A stretch of 24,666 nt of DNA, from NCBI GenBank assembly GCA_035403225.1, contig DAONET010000035.1, forward strand, positions 1 to 24,666. Direction: 5' to 3'. The stretch comes from DAIRDK01 sp035403225 (GTDB lineage: Bacteria; Bacteroidota; Bacteroidia; Bacteroidales; FEN-979). The notes beneath the pieces were generated by a model, which saw nothing but the letters and a program-made list of their open reading frames with translations, did not search any database and was not told the origin of the DNA. This document shows, piece by piece, positions 1 through 9,100 of this stretch (position 1 is the first letter of the stretch; each line of letters opens with the position of its first letter). The position numbers and the translations under genes were made by a program.

Positions 1-76
1 GAAAGATGTAAAATGGTGTATAACAATTAAATATACTTCATTTCGGAAATTTTGTTATGTACATTGACAGAAAGGA

Positions 77-84
77 CAAAAGTA
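77..84 (-). promoter_or_regulatory. Bacteroidota -7 promoter element pointing off the left edge
   Basis: Read on the minus strand this is TACTTTTG, a full match to the Bacteroidota -7 consensus TAnnTTTG. A TTG lies about 22 bp upstream on that strand, slightly wide for the -33 element. It lies just past the terminator of the lipoprotein gene and points toward coordinate 1, so it would serve a minus-strand gene beginning outside the window. No start codon inside the window can be assigned to it with confidence. Confidence 0.4.
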
Positions 85-117
85 AATGCTGTTGCGATGA
101 TGAGAGCAACAACAAAA

Positions 118-147
118 ACGGGGAAACTCTTGTCAGCGTTTCCCCGT
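118..147 (-). terminator. Rho-independent terminator of the CHRD-like lipoprotein gene
   Basis: A perfect 10-bp inverted repeat, ACGGGGAAAC / GTTTCCCCGT, encloses a 10-nt loop. On the minus strand the stem is followed directly by a T-rich tail (TTTTTGTTGTT). It lies about 30 nt beyond the stop codon of the minus-strand lipoprotein gene. This is the clearest intrinsic terminator in the window. Confidence 0.8.
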
Positions 148-178
148 CATCAATGGTTTATTAAACCGGAGTGTACGT

Positions 179-994
179 TCAGTTTGATCCGATATTTCCG
201 TGGCAGATGATGGAACTGTTGGAAATGGAATCATTATAGATGTTGATGTAGCCATCGTAAATCAGCCAATCCTCGTACCGGATGGTGTCGCCGGTTTCGT
301 TATCAAGGATCCGGATGTTGGAGTAGCTTTTGCCGGTGGATCCGTTGACATCGCTGAGTATTTTCACGACAGGGCCTCCGCCGACGCTGGTGATGGAGCC
401 GAGGTTGATGGTAGCCGGGTAAGTTTTCCCGGGGAGCAGACCGTCGACATCAATGGTTACCACGGTAGAGCCATTCAGCCTTTTTTCGAACAAAGCGGTC
501 CCGGAAACGCCAAAGTTACCGATCGCCACCAGTGGATAGGCCTGGCTGAAGTTTGTCAGCAGATTCCCTCCGATGTCGGCCTGAGCCAGAATCACTCCGG
601 GGTTTTCTTCACTTTCGACGACCTGGATATATCCGTCATAAAGGACCATGGACGAATAGGGTAACGGGTAAACCGTTGTGCTGGTTCCTGTTTCGTCGAT
701 GGGATTAAGATTTGCGATGAGGGTGCCGCCTTCAATAATCGTACTTGTCCGGAATTCAACCGGGTGGGTTCCTGAAGGAGCTCCGGTGAGTGTGACAACG
801 ATGGTTGTTTTATCTTTGCCTGTCTGGGTAAAGGTGATGATGCCGGAAACGCCCAGTACATCTTTTGCTTTCATCATGTAGCTGATCTTTCCTTCCGGCG
901 TGGTGTTATCGGATTCGCATCCGCTGGTGAACATCAGCAGAACGATCGCCGACACCATGATCAATAATCCGGTTACTTTCCCTGTTCTGAACAT
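179..994 (-). CDS. Lipoprotein with two tandem CHRD-like repeats
   Basis: Encodes 271 residues starting at ATG. A hydrophobic stretch (about residues 8-22) is followed by the lipobox TSGC, with Cys26 as the likely lipidated residue, so the product should be membrane-anchored and face the periplasm or surface. The rest is two internal repeats, about 39-142 and 153-269. Both open with GVSG and carry a strand like TTIVVTLTG or STVVTIDVDG, then a HPVEF or YPATI segment, and end with LxYDGYI followed by an ADIG or GNIG turn. This pattern resembles CHRD-type domains found in Bacteroidota lipoproteins, some of which end in similar FDGYINV and QGDIG motifs. Function is unknown; no metal-binding cluster or catalytic motif is evident. 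The gene has its own terminator at 118-147 and appears to be monocistronic. The CHRD assignment rests on pattern resemblance only. Confidence 0.85.
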   Translation of the reverse strand: MFRTGKVTGLLIMVSAIVLLMFTSGCESDNTTPEGKISYMMKAKDVLGVSGIITFTQTGKDKTTIVVTLTGAPSGTHPVEFRTSTIIEGGTLIANLNPIDETGTSTTVYPLPYSSMVLYDGYIQVVESEENPGVILAQADIGGNLLTNFSQAYPLVAIGNFGVSGTALFEKRLNGSTVVTIDVDGLLPGKTYPATINLGSITSVGGGPVVKILSDVNGSTGKSYSNIRILDNETGDTIRYEDWLIYDGYINIYNDSISNSSIICHGNIGSN

Positions 995-1056
995 AGCTGT
1001 TGATTTAAGTTGATACTATTTCCCGCTTCTGGCGGTTCAGTTGTTAAAACGAAATC

Positions 1057-1093
1057 GCCGGATAAAAATAGTCATTTTCCTGAATCATCCGGC
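1057..1093 (-). terminator. Hairpin downstream of the OsmC-family gene
   Basis: An inverted repeat GCCGGAT / ATCCGGC (1057-1063 with 1087-1093) encloses a second inner complementary pair, AAAAT / ATTTT. It begins 18 nt past the stop codon of the minus-strand OsmC-type gene and lies before the lipoprotein gene. The following T-run is poor, so termination is likely but not certain. Confidence 0.45.
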
Positions 1094-1110
1094 TTGTTAT
1101 CCTGATCATT

Positions 1111-1548
1111 TTACCGGATGATGGTCCGTATAATGTTCACGGGGATATCCACCCTCATCATGGCCCTGACGGGGCATAACTTGTCGTCGGACAGGGTTAC
1201 CGCTTTTTCGAATTCAGCCTCTGTAACGTCAGGCGATTGGAGGATGATCTCCAGGGTGATGGAGGAAAAGCAGGTGGGATGCTGTTCTCTGCGGACCCCG
1301 GATGCTTTGATATCGAAGCCGTTGATGGTTCTGCCCATTCTTCGCACCAGGGTCAGCACCAGGCTGCCTACGCAGGAGGAGAAACTCAGGAGAAACAGTT
1401 CCAGGGAGGTATACCCGAGATTATCACCTACAGGGGCTGTATAATCAATGGAAACGGGATCATTCGGTTCGACCTTCCCCATGAAATGGAGTTTGTTGTT
1501 GACCAGGGTAATAGTGGTTTCGAGTTGTTTTGATTTATCAGTAGCCAT
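1111..1548 (-). CDS. OsmC/Ohr-family protein
   Basis: Encodes 145 residues from the ATG at 1548. An in-frame TTG at 1566 would add six residues and is less likely. The OsmC fold is recognisable from a short beta-rich N-terminus, the helix SLELFLLSFSSCVG carrying Cys59, a central strand set, and the C-terminal helix with SDDKLCPVRAMM carrying Cys125. The two cysteines are the redox pair used by OsmC/Ohr thiol peroxidases to reduce organic hydroperoxides in the cytoplasm, and both are present. The sequence looks more like the broad OsmC/YhfA-like group than a typical Ohr, so the substrate is open. The gene is divergent from the GH127 gene and ends at a hairpin, so it is probably transcribed alone. 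Confidence 0.88.
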   Translation of the reverse strand: MATDKSKQLETTITLVNNKLHFMGKVEPNDPVSIDYTAPVGDNLGYTSLELFLLSFSSCVGSLVLTLVRRMGRTINGFDIKASGVRREQHPTCFSSITLEIILQSPDVTEAEFEKAVTLSDDKLCPVRAMMRVDIPVNIIRTIIR

Positions 1549-1685
1549 GGTGTATCTTTTTTGCAATATTAATAAATTTTCAATTCGGAAATATAATCTT
1601 TATTCTTCCTGGAACCGGAAGCGTCAAGAAGCCCTCTTTTTGTATTTTAGCCGAAAAAAGATCGTCATCCGTTTATTTGATATCC

Positions 1686-3617
1686 ATGAATTTCTTTAGA
1701 TCATTTCTCCGGATCGTTGTTGTCATCCTCCTGTCTGCAGAGATGGCGGGCGCTCAACTGACGGGCGCCACGTATCCGTTCACTCCGGTTCCGTTCACGT
1801 CGGTGAAGGTGAACGATCATTTCTGGGCCCCCAGGATCCGGAAGAACCATGAGGTCACTATCCCCATTGCCATCCGGAAAAGCAGGGAGACCGGGAGGAT
1901 CCGTAATTTCATGATCGCGGGGAAGGTGGTGCCTGGTTCTTTCTGTTCGTTGTATCCGTTTGATGATTCTGATGTATATAAAATCATCGAGGGAGCCAGT
2001 TATTCTTTACAGACATTTCCTGATCCGGAATTATCGCTTACCCTCGATACGCTTATCCGGTACATCGCGCTGGCGCAGGAGCCGGATGGTTATCTGTACA
2101 CCAACCGCACCATTGATTCTACCCACATGCATGAATGGGTGGGGAAGAAAAGATGGGAGAAAGACCCGGAGCTCAGTCATGAGCTGTATAACCTGGGGCA
2201 CCTGTACGAGGCTGCGGTAGCGCATTATCAGGCGACCGGGAAACGGACCCTTCTGGATGTCGCCCTGAAGAGTGCTGACCTGGTGTACGCTGATTTTATC
2301 GGGAAGCAGTTGCCCTGGTATCCCGGTCACCAGGTCATCGAGATGGGATTGGTGAAATTGTACGGGGTCACCGGCGACAAGAAGTACCTTGATCTGGCCC
2401 GATATATGTTGGATATCCGCAAGGGCGGTGAGGAATATAACCAGGCGCACCTGCCCGTCACGCAACAGCATCAGATCGTGGGACATGCTGTGCGGGCCAC
2501 GTATATGTATTCGGGAATGGCGGATGTGGCGGCCATCACCGGGGACAAAGCGTATACGGAGGTGTTGTCGGATATCTGGAACGACCTGATCCGGACGAAG
2601 TTTTATATCACCGGTGGCATCGGTTCAGGAGGCGACAACGAAGGTTTCGGCGAGCCCTACTACTTGCCCAACCAGACGGCTTATTGCGAGACCTGTGCCT
2701 CCATCGGCAACGTGTTCTGGAACTACCGGATGTTCCTGCTGCACGGGCAATCGGCATACATCGATGTACTGGAACGTACGCTCTATAATGCCTTGTTGTC
2801 GGGTGTTTCATTGACCGGCGACCGCTTTTTCTATCCCAACCCGTTGGAGTCGCAGGGGAAGCATCAACGTTCGGAGTGGTTTGGATGTGCCTGTTGTCCT
2901 TCCAACATCTGCCGCTTCCTTCCTTCCATTCCCGGGTATATCTATGCTTATGGTCCATCGGTTATCTATCTGAATTTATACATTCAGAATACCGCAACCA
3001 TTGATTTTCATGGGAGCAAGACGATCCTGACGCAGACGACGGATTATCCCTGGAGCGGGAAAGTCACCGTGACTCTTGAGCCGGGTGAGAGAAGGGATTT
3101 CTCGTTGGCTTTTCGCATTCCCGGATGGGCCAGGGGAGAAGTGACACCTGGATATCTGTACCATTTCCGGCAGCAGGAAGCATTTCCTTTTTCGCTGACT
3201 GTTAACGGGGTTCCGGCGAGGTATATCATGAAAGAGGGTTATGCTGTCATCGCCGGTCACTGGAAAGCGGGGGACAAGGTAGAGTTAGACCTGCCGATGC
3301 CGGTGCAATGGGTGGAAGCAAACCCATTGGTAGAAGCCGATCGGGGTAAAGCAGCCCTGCAGCGTGGTCCGCTTGTATACTGTCTGGAGTGGCCTGATCA
3401 GCCCGGCAGCCAGGTGTTGAACATGGTCATGGACACCACGGCCGTTCTGAATGCCACCTTTGATCCGAAGCGGTTACAGGGAGTGGAGATCATCACCGGC
3501 CGGGCGCGTCAGGAAGTCAACGGCCAGGAGACAATCCGGGACATCACGGCCATTCCCTATTGTTTATGGGCCAACAGGGGTATGGGAGAGATGAGAGTCT
3601 GGATTCCGGTGAAGTAA
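1686..3617 (+). CDS. Secreted GH127 family beta-L-arabinofuranosidase-like glycoside hydrolase
   Basis: Encodes 643 residues from the ATG at 1686; an in-frame TTG nine bases upstream is less likely. A signal peptide of about 23 residues ends in AGAQ. The body matches GH127 (formerly DUF1680): the N-terminal VNDHFWAPR segment, the alpha/alpha-barrel motif QEPDGYLYT, and the catalytic region. By alignment with Bifidobacterium HypBA1, Glu319 (in DNEGFGEPY) corresponds to the acid/base Glu322, Glu335 and Cys337 (in YCETCAS) to the zinc ligands Glu338 and Cys340, and the GCACCPSN motif gives Cys401, the nucleophile-equivalent Cys403 and the zinc ligand Cys404. All key residues are present, so an active enzyme removing arabinofuranose from plant-type or glycoprotein glycans is expected. 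No SusC/SusD pair or other glycanase is next to it, so it does not sit in a typical polysaccharide utilisation locus here. Confidence 0.93.
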   Translation: MNFFRSFLRIVVVILLSAEMAGAQLTGATYPFTPVPFTSVKVNDHFWAPRIRKNHEVTIPIAIRKSRETGRIRNFMIAGKVVPGSFCSLYPFDDSDVYKIIEGASYSLQTFPDPELSLTLDTLIRYIALAQEPDGYLYTNRTIDSTHMHEWVGKKRWEKDPELSHELYNLGHLYEAAVAHYQATGKRTLLDVALKSADLVYADFIGKQLPWYPGHQVIEMGLVKLYGVTGDKKYLDLARYMLDIRKGGEEYNQAHLPVTQQHQIVGHAVRATYMYSGMADVAAITGDKAYTEVLSDIWNDLIRTKFYITGGIGSGGDNEGFGEPYYLPNQTAYCETCASIGNVFWNYRMFLLHGQSAYIDVLERTLYNALLSGVSLTGDRFFYPNPLESQGKHQRSEWFGCACCPSNICRFLPSIPGYIYAYGPSVIYLNLYIQNTATIDFHGSKTILTQTTDYPWSGKVTVTLEPGERRDFSLAFRIPGWARGEVTPGYLYHFRQQEAFPFSLTVNGVPARYIMKEGYAVIAGHWKAGDKVELDLPMPVQWVEANPLVEADRGKAALQRGPLVYCLEWPDQPGSQVLNMVMDTTAVLNATFDPKRLQGVEIITGRARQEVNGQETIRDITAIPYCLWANRGMGEMRVWIPVK

Positions 3618-3622
3618 GCGGA

Positions 3623-3934
3623 TTATTTACGGCAGGCTTTTGAAGCGCCGCGTCCACCGAAGAATCCCCATCCTCCGCTACCGATCACAAATCCCAGGGC
3701 GTACCAGGCGCCATTGTTGTTGGGTGCATACACGGAAACGTCATCACGCCAGATCATGGCGATGAGGTCGACGGGTGCGATGATACCATGCCATAAGCCG
3801 CTCCAGAAGCCATAAGTATGCCCTTTCAGGCATTCACTGATCACCTCGTTGTTGGCACATCCTCCCAGGATCAGGAGTGCCGCGAACAGAAACAGCGCCA
3901 TCGCCGTTCTGTTGAAGGGAATGTGTTTTTTCAT
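3623..3934 (-). CDS. Small conserved-type lipoprotein, function unknown
   Basis: Encodes 103 residues from ATG. Residues 11-23 form a hydrophobic signal core followed by the lipobox ILGGC, with Cys26 the predicted lipidated residue. The mature part contains a compact motif, GFWSGLWHGIIAPVDLIAM, then an acidic stretch, NNNGAWYALGF and a glycine/aromatic tail ending in a basic C-terminus. I recognise this motif order from small uncharacterised bacterial proteins, but no function is known to me. The tail GGWGFFGGRG suggests a second membrane-associated hydrophobic segment. The gene converges with the GH127 gene, leaving only 5 bp between stop codons, and lies 40 bp downstream of the HAD gene in the same direction. 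Confidence 0.8.
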   Translation of the reverse strand: MKKHIPFNRTAMALFLFAALLILGGCANNEVISECLKGHTYGFWSGLWHGIIAPVDLIAMIWRDDVSVYAPNNNGAWYALGFVIGSGGWGFFGGRGASKACRK

Positions 3935-3953
3935 CTTACTACATATTAAAAAT

Positions 3954-3969
3954 GTTGATATTATTCAAC
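3954..3969 (-). terminator. Weak hairpin between the HAD gene and the small lipoprotein gene
   Basis: A GTTGA / TCAAC inverted repeat encloses a 6-nt loop and is followed on the minus strand by ATTTTTAAT. It lies within 10 nt of the HAD stop codon. The stem is only 5 bp, so this may be a weak or partial terminator, or chance. Confidence 0.3.
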
Positions 3970-3974
3970 AGCCC

Positions 3975-4814
3975 TTAGTCCCCCAGATGGTTCTGAAGAA
4001 ACATATCGGCCGAGATCTTATCAATGGCTGCTTTTACCATTACATCCAGTTTGCCGTCCGGTGAGTAATCTGCCGGAGCGATCCCGTTCACCCTGCTTTC
4101 GTTGAGCAGTAGTCTGGCTTTTCCCCTGGCGCCCTTCGTCATTTTCTTGTAGACGGCGATGGAGAAGCAGCCTTTCTCTTTGACCAGGCTCATGCAGGGC
4201 ACATCCGTTTCGCCGTCGCCCAGGTAGATCATCCGGCTGAAAGGGATGTAACGGTCTTCCTCTCTGACGAATTTATTAATCAGCGAGTTGTCGTATGCAT
4301 TAAAAATGCCTTTGTTGATGCGGAAAAGGAACTGCGTTTTGGTCGTATAATTCACGGCCATGGCTGGTCCGATGGCAATGTTGTCGGGGGAATAGAGGAA
4401 GGAGGAGGCGAAAACTTTTTTAAACTTTTTAAAGATGTCGGTTCCTTCAATCATCTCGTACAGTCCGGAGGAAACGATATAGTGTTCAATCCGGATATTT
4501 TTTTCCCTGGCATATTCGGTGATATGATCGAACCATGATTCAACGCCGGGGAAGAACTGAATACTTTTCCCGTATGTTTTAAAGGCATTGCGGTGAATGG
4601 ATTTTGATTTCTCGGATGCCCTTTTCAGCATAAGGTACAGGTAGATCAGGATCTCATCAGCGCTTTGTTCTTTGGCCAGTTCCCTGACTTCACCCCAGAA
4701 TTTTGACGGAGTTTGCTGGATCTCGGGCAGGAAGTCATATTCCTGCATATTTTTTGTCGCCAGCGTTCCGTCAAAATCATAGATCAACGCCATAGTAGTT
4801 TTCAGTACTGTCAT
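3975..4814 (-). CDS. HAD-superfamily phosphatase (phosphoserine-phosphatase-like, type I cap)
   Basis: Encodes 279 residues from the ATG at 4814, which has AAGG about 9 nt upstream and a -7 promoter element 26 nt upstream. A second in-frame ATG at 4793 gives MALIYDFDGTL and is an alternative. All four HAD motifs are visible: motif I YDFDGTLA (nucleophile Asp13, acid Asp15), motif II IVSSGL, a motif III lysine in the MAVNYTTKTQF region, and motif IV YLGDGETDVPCM. The helical insertion between motifs I and II is the C1 cap found in phosphoserine-phosphatase-like members. It is predicted to be a cytoplasmic Mg2+-dependent phosphohydrolase; the substrate cannot be read from sequence. It follows the GAPDH/dikinase operon by about 80 bp but has its own promoter, so a metabolic link to that operon is only suggestive. 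Confidence 0.85.
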   Translation of the reverse strand: MTVLKTTMALIYDFDGTLATKNMQEYDFLPEIQQTPSKFWGEVRELAKEQSADEILIYLYLMLKRASEKSKSIHRNAFKTYGKSIQFFPGVESWFDHITEYAREKNIRIEHYIVSSGLYEMIEGTDIFKKFKKVFASSFLYSPDNIAIGPAMAVNYTTKTQFLFRINKGIFNAYDNSLINKFVREEDRYIPFSRMIYLGDGETDVPCMSLVKEKGCFSIAVYKKMTKGARGKARLLLNESRVNGIAPADYSPDGKLDVMVKAAIDKISADMFLQNHLGD

Positions 4815-4839
4815 AAACAAAACCTTAAAACTGTATTAG

Positions 4840-4847
4840 CAAAGATA
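4840..4847 (-). promoter_or_regulatory. Promoter -7 element of the HAD phosphatase gene
   Basis: Read on the minus strand this is TATCTTTG, matching TAnnTTTG exactly. No convincing -33 TTG lies at the usual distance. It would give a leader of about 20 nt before the ATG at 4814 and so supports that start. Confidence 0.6.
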
Positions 4848-4868
4848 AGATAATCAGGAAACAGAGAG

Positions 4869-4895
4869 GACCGGGATATTTTGCTTATTCCGGTC
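4869..4895 (-). terminator. Hairpin overlapping the stop codon of the three-gene operon
   Basis: GACCGG (4869-4874) and CCGGTC (4890-4895) form a perfect 6-bp stem, extendable by two pairs past a mismatch. The stem includes part of the stop codon of the last gene of the operon. There is no strong T-run on the minus strand (CTCTCTGTTTCC follows), so termination would be partial or factor-assisted. Confidence 0.35.
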
Positions 4896-6147
4896 AGCTT
4901 GCCAATGTTCCTTCGATATATTCTGTCAGTTTCCCCAGGCAGTAAACGTAGCTTCCGAATTCGTTATCGTACCAGCCGAACAGTTTAGCATGGGTCACGG
5001 GGATGCTGAGGTGGTTATCTGATTTCAGGCCATAGGCTTCCAGCAGGGAGGAAGGGATTTGCAGGAGGCCTGTGCGCGTATGGGTTTCGTGACCTTCGAC
5101 GACGACAGCAGCGCGGAGGCCGATCATATCCGACGAAACATTCTGACGTTGGGAGAAGAACAGTAACCCTTTCTGGGAACCCTCGGCTGCTTTTTGATAA
5201 AGGTTATCGAGATGAGCTTTATTGATCGCCGGTTCACCGAATTCGTTCATTCTTGAGTGGAAGGTGATATTCAGGGTGATGAGGGAGACGGTGCTGGTAG
5301 GTATGCGGACCGAATCGGCCATGAGGCCGATCTGTGAGATCTGCGGCAGCACTTTTTCCAGAGCTTTGCCGGCGCCGGTGGTGGAGAGGATGATGTTGTT
5401 CATGACCGACCGGTTTTTCCGGAGGTCTGATGCTCCGGTGGAGGGGACGGCGTCGAGTACGCTTTGGGTATTGGTGGCGGCGTGGACGGTCGACATGGAG
5501 GCGGTCAATATCCGGGCGGTTTCCTCGTCATCGAGAAGGGGTTTCATCATGTGAGCAAGGCCGGTGGTCGTGCAACTGGCGGCGGAGATGATATGGTGTT
5601 CGCGTGGCATGAATGACAGGTGATTGATGCCATAGATGAGCGTAGGGCTGTCAGACGGTTCAGGTTTTGCCGAATCTTTGATTTTGAAAGGAGCGCTGGC
5701 GATGACTTTCCGGGCGCCGGCGTCAAGGTGTCCGCGGAGGCTCCCCTTGGGATCGTCGGCCGGAACGGTAGGATCGAGAAATTTGCCGGTGCAGTCCACC
5801 ACTACTTTCACTCCTTCTTTATGCCATCCGATATTTTTCGGGTTGCGTTCTTTCCGAAGAATGGTGACGGGGAAGCCGTCAATCTCGATCATTCCTTTAT
5901 CAGCATCGATGATATGAATATCACAGGTCTTCCCGGTCATGCCATAGAGAAAGCGGCTGAGAGATCCGTAGGTCGAATCAGTATCGATGGTACGGATCAG
6001 ATCTTCAAGGTTTTTTCCGACTTCTCTTCCGACGTTTACTACAGCTCCTTCAAAATAGCGGGACTGCAGGTGATACCAGAGAGTGAGTTTTCCAATGCGG
6101 CCGAGGCCGTTGATGCCTAAAAGTTTCTTCCCTTTCAGTGTTTCCAT
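4894..6147 (-). CDS. Long-form, divergent glyceraldehyde-3-phosphate dehydrogenase
   Basis: Encodes 417 residues, against about 335 for ordinary GAPDH. The Rossmann motif GINGLGRIGK is near the N-terminus. The catalytic pair is present: Cys192 in SAASCTTTGLAH and His222 in STVHAATNTQ, with the C-terminal WYDNEFGSY signature. Differences from the usual SNASCTTN site are clear: the Asn before Ala-Ser-Cys is Ala, and the Asn after Thr-Thr is Thr. After the second Rossmann strand the sequence is VVNVGREVGK. The Asp that normally selects NAD is missing, with Arg nearby, which would suit NADP binding (inference). Extra residues occur around DSTYGSLSRFLYG and in a proline-rich insertion near residues 160-170. 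It is the last gene of a minus-strand operon, 25 bp after the dikinase-like gene and with a second GAPDH two genes upstream. A glycolytic or gluconeogenic dehydrogenase role is likely, but the direction and cofactor are untested. Confidence 0.9.
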   Translation of the reverse strand: METLKGKKLLGINGLGRIGKLTLWYHLQSRYFEGAVVNVGREVGKNLEDLIRTIDTDSTYGSLSRFLYGMTGKTCDIHIIDADKGMIEIDGFPVTILRKERNPKNIGWHKEGVKVVVDCTGKFLDPTVPADDPKGSLRGHLDAGARKVIASAPFKIKDSAKPEPSDSPTLIYGINHLSFMPREHHIISAASCTTTGLAHMMKPLLDDEETARILTASMSTVHAATNTQSVLDAVPSTGASDLRKNRSVMNNIILSTTGAGKALEKVLPQISQIGLMADSVRIPTSTVSLITLNITFHSRMNEFGEPAINKAHLDNLYQKAAEGSQKGLLFFSQRQNVSSDMIGLRAAVVVEGHETHTRTGLLQIPSSLLEAYGLKSDNHLSIPVTHAKLFGWYDNEFGSYVYCLGKLTEYIEGTLAS

Positions 6148-6172
6148 GATCAGTTTTTATATTTGATGGTTA

Positions 6173-9100
6173 TTATAATTTCTCCACCTGTGTCGGGTAA
6201 TTTCCTTTATAGATGATTCCCAGTCTTCCGTCGATAGCTACTTTATCGAAGGAGGTGAAGGGGAATTCGTTGATACGGCAACGTTTGTTTTTTTCGTCGA
6301 CGATGAGGTCGGTGCAGTTGACCACGCAGATCTTGCCCATACTGGCCGCGGTGACAGCTGCGTGGGAAGTGACGCCACCTCTTCCGGTCAGCAACCCGTG
6401 ACATTCGAAGATCATCTCGATGTCGTCGGGTACGGTGTCGGGTCTGACGAGAATACAGTGTTCATTTTTGAAGTTTTCCTTGATCATACGGATGTCCTCC
6501 ATATCAAAAGCCAGGCGTCCGTTCATGACGCTTCCTCCAATACCGATTCCCCGGCCGGCCATCTCCATTTTTTCCGGAGGCACTACAAACATAAGCTTTT
6601 TCGTCTTCCTGGCAATGTTTTGATCTCGGGTCTGAAGGATATACAGGTGATCCGGCTCGGGTGTTTCGAACGTGAACTCTATCTCCTGATGACTGAAGCC
6701 CAACTTTTCAGTCAGTTCATACACGATCTCCTTCAGCCGGTTATAGATTTTCGGGAAGTGTGTCTCGAGGGAGAAAGGACTCTGGGGTGAATACCTCAGT
6801 CGTTGTTTTTCGCTGATGGGAAGGGTGTTGACCAGTCCGGCCACGATATCTTCTCCCTGGGTCAGGAAGCTGAAGTCGCCGTAAATGCTGATTCCGGGCG
6901 TGCTATCCTGGGGGTCATGGGTAAAAAGCACCCCTGAACCCGACTCGCGATGGATGTTTCCGAAGACCATCTGTTGAACGATAGCGGCTGTTCCCCATTC
7001 ATAGGCGATCTGGAGATGGTTCCGGTATACGATGGAGCGGGGAGTATCCCACGAATCGAAAACCGCATGGATCGCCTGGATCAGTTGGCGGAACGGATCT
7101 GGTTCGAAGGGGATATGATGATCGGCCAGCACCTGTTTATACGAGAAGGACATCTCGCGCATGATCTCCGGGGAGAAATTGATCTTCTGGCTGACATTGT
7201 ACCGCTTCTTGTAATCGAGCATAATCTGGTCGAAGACGTCGCGGTCGATACCGTACGACATCCCCCAGGTCTGGAGCAAACGGCGGTAGCAGTCCCAGGA
7301 TGTCCATCCGAAGTTGTACTGTTTGCTCAGGGTCTCGGTGATCTCGTCGTTCAGCCCTACGTTCAGGAACGTGTTCATAGCGCCCGGCATAGAAATGGCC
7401 GATCCGGAGCGTACGCTCAACAGGAGGGGATTGGTCGGGTCGCCGTAGATTTTGCCGGTCAATTTTTCCAGGTCCATCAGGTGTTTTCTGACCATCAGGT
7501 CGATTTCCTGGTTCAGGGCCGGGTGCTGGAAGAGTGAATCTTTCCGGCGGAACACCTCGGTGGTGAGCACGAATCCAGGCGGGACCGGATAGTTACGAAG
7601 GTAAAGTTTCTTCAGGTAGAAGGCCTTGGATCCCAGGAAGACCTGGCTGTCCATGTTTTTGGTCCGGCGATAGAAGGGGCTGATGACCATCTCGGGGTTG
7701 TACGACATGATGTGTCGCACTGTTTCCGGGGAATAGTTATCCACCATTTTCCGGAGGTTGTTCAGGATGACCCCGATAAAATTATCCAGTGATTGGATGA
7801 GGAAGGCGTTGGAGAGGAGGTCGCGGTAGAACGATTCGGAGCGTTTCTGGATGAAGGTGCTGCGTTTTTTCGGGTCACCCGGCACTTCATCGGGGAAGAC
7901 CAGCGGGATGATGATCCGCAGGGGGGATTCATAGGGCCGCAGGAAGTAGGTATTGATGATTTCCTTCACGCTGTCGGCCATGAACTGGAAGATATTCACG
8001 TACTGTCCCACGGTAAAACTCCCGGAGGTAAGGCTGTACTGCAACATCTGCAGGTTGGAGTTGAATCCCTGGTCGGAGATGCCGTCCAGTTCAAGTCCTC
8101 TGCGGAATTGTTCCAGGATGGTAAAGATCTTTTTCAATCCCTGTGCCGTCAGGTATTCTGTATTGACATGGGCGGAAATGCGTTCCATCAGCCGGTTGGC
8201 GATGCGTTCGAGGCGGAAGATGACCCCCAGGGCCTCGAACTTGTCTTCGCGGTATTCGCCGTACATGGAAGGGATGCCGAAGGCAATGTGGCGTTTGTGG
8301 TAGATATTTTCCCATCCGTGACTTGGTTCAGGGTTGAAGATGACCTGGTTAAGGCGTTCCATGAAGACATAGATGAGGTGCAGCGCGTCGCTGTCGCGTC
8401 CTTTCCCCAGGTATTCCTGCAACTGGGCGGTTTCGGCCGAGTTGAAGAATCGGTAGCGGTTGAGGATGCCTTCAATATGTTCGGTGTCGAAACTGTACTT
8501 TTCTTTGAGCAGTCCGTACAGCTTAATCAGCAGCAACACCCGTTTACGGTCGTTGGGGGTGCCTTTATCCGAATCCTCCAGCAGTTTCTCCACCCGTTCG
8601 GCTCCCATTTCGGGCAGGCTGAACTGGTCGACCCTGCATTTCTGGCAGAGATCGGTGATGACAGCATTCACGCCGGTCACCCATTCTCCCGCCGGATCAA
8701 TGGAGTTCATGACATCGGGGGGTACGATCGACCTCAGCCGGTCGGCATGGAGGTCGGTCCAGAATTTCAGGATCTGTAAGGTGATCCCGATGTGTGAATT
8801 ATTTCCTTCGGTGTGGATCTGTTTGCGGAGGAAATGGATGAGTTTGTCATTTCGCTGGGAAATTTCGTCCAGCGTCGTCGTTACCTCGCGCAGTTCTCCT
8901 TCCGCCCCGATCTCGTTGAAGTAAACGGGGAAGATTCGGGCCAGTTGTTTGATCTGCTTGTAAAGGGGAGAGATATCGGAGTTGAGCAGCCGGGTCACAT
9001 CGCGCTGGAAGAGGTCGGTATCGAAGATAAAGATGCCTCCCAGCCGGAGGTTGATGATGAGGGCTGACAGCAGTTTCTTCATCCGTTCAGGTCCGTACTC

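Noticed and set aside
200..664. 154-aa open frame on the plus strand
   Set aside because: Antisense to the CHRD-like lipoprotein gene; no motif, and the minus-strand gene has a lipobox and its own terminator.
5620..6120. 166-aa open frame on the plus strand
   Set aside because: Antisense to the long GAPDH gene, which has complete family signatures; the plus-strand peptide has none.
7793..8779. 328-aa open frame on the plus strand
   Set aside because: It lies entirely antisense to the dikinase-like gene, has a skewed composition (rich in Phe, Val, Glu, Gly, Asp and Gln) and no recognisable motif. It is a shadow of codon bias in the real gene.
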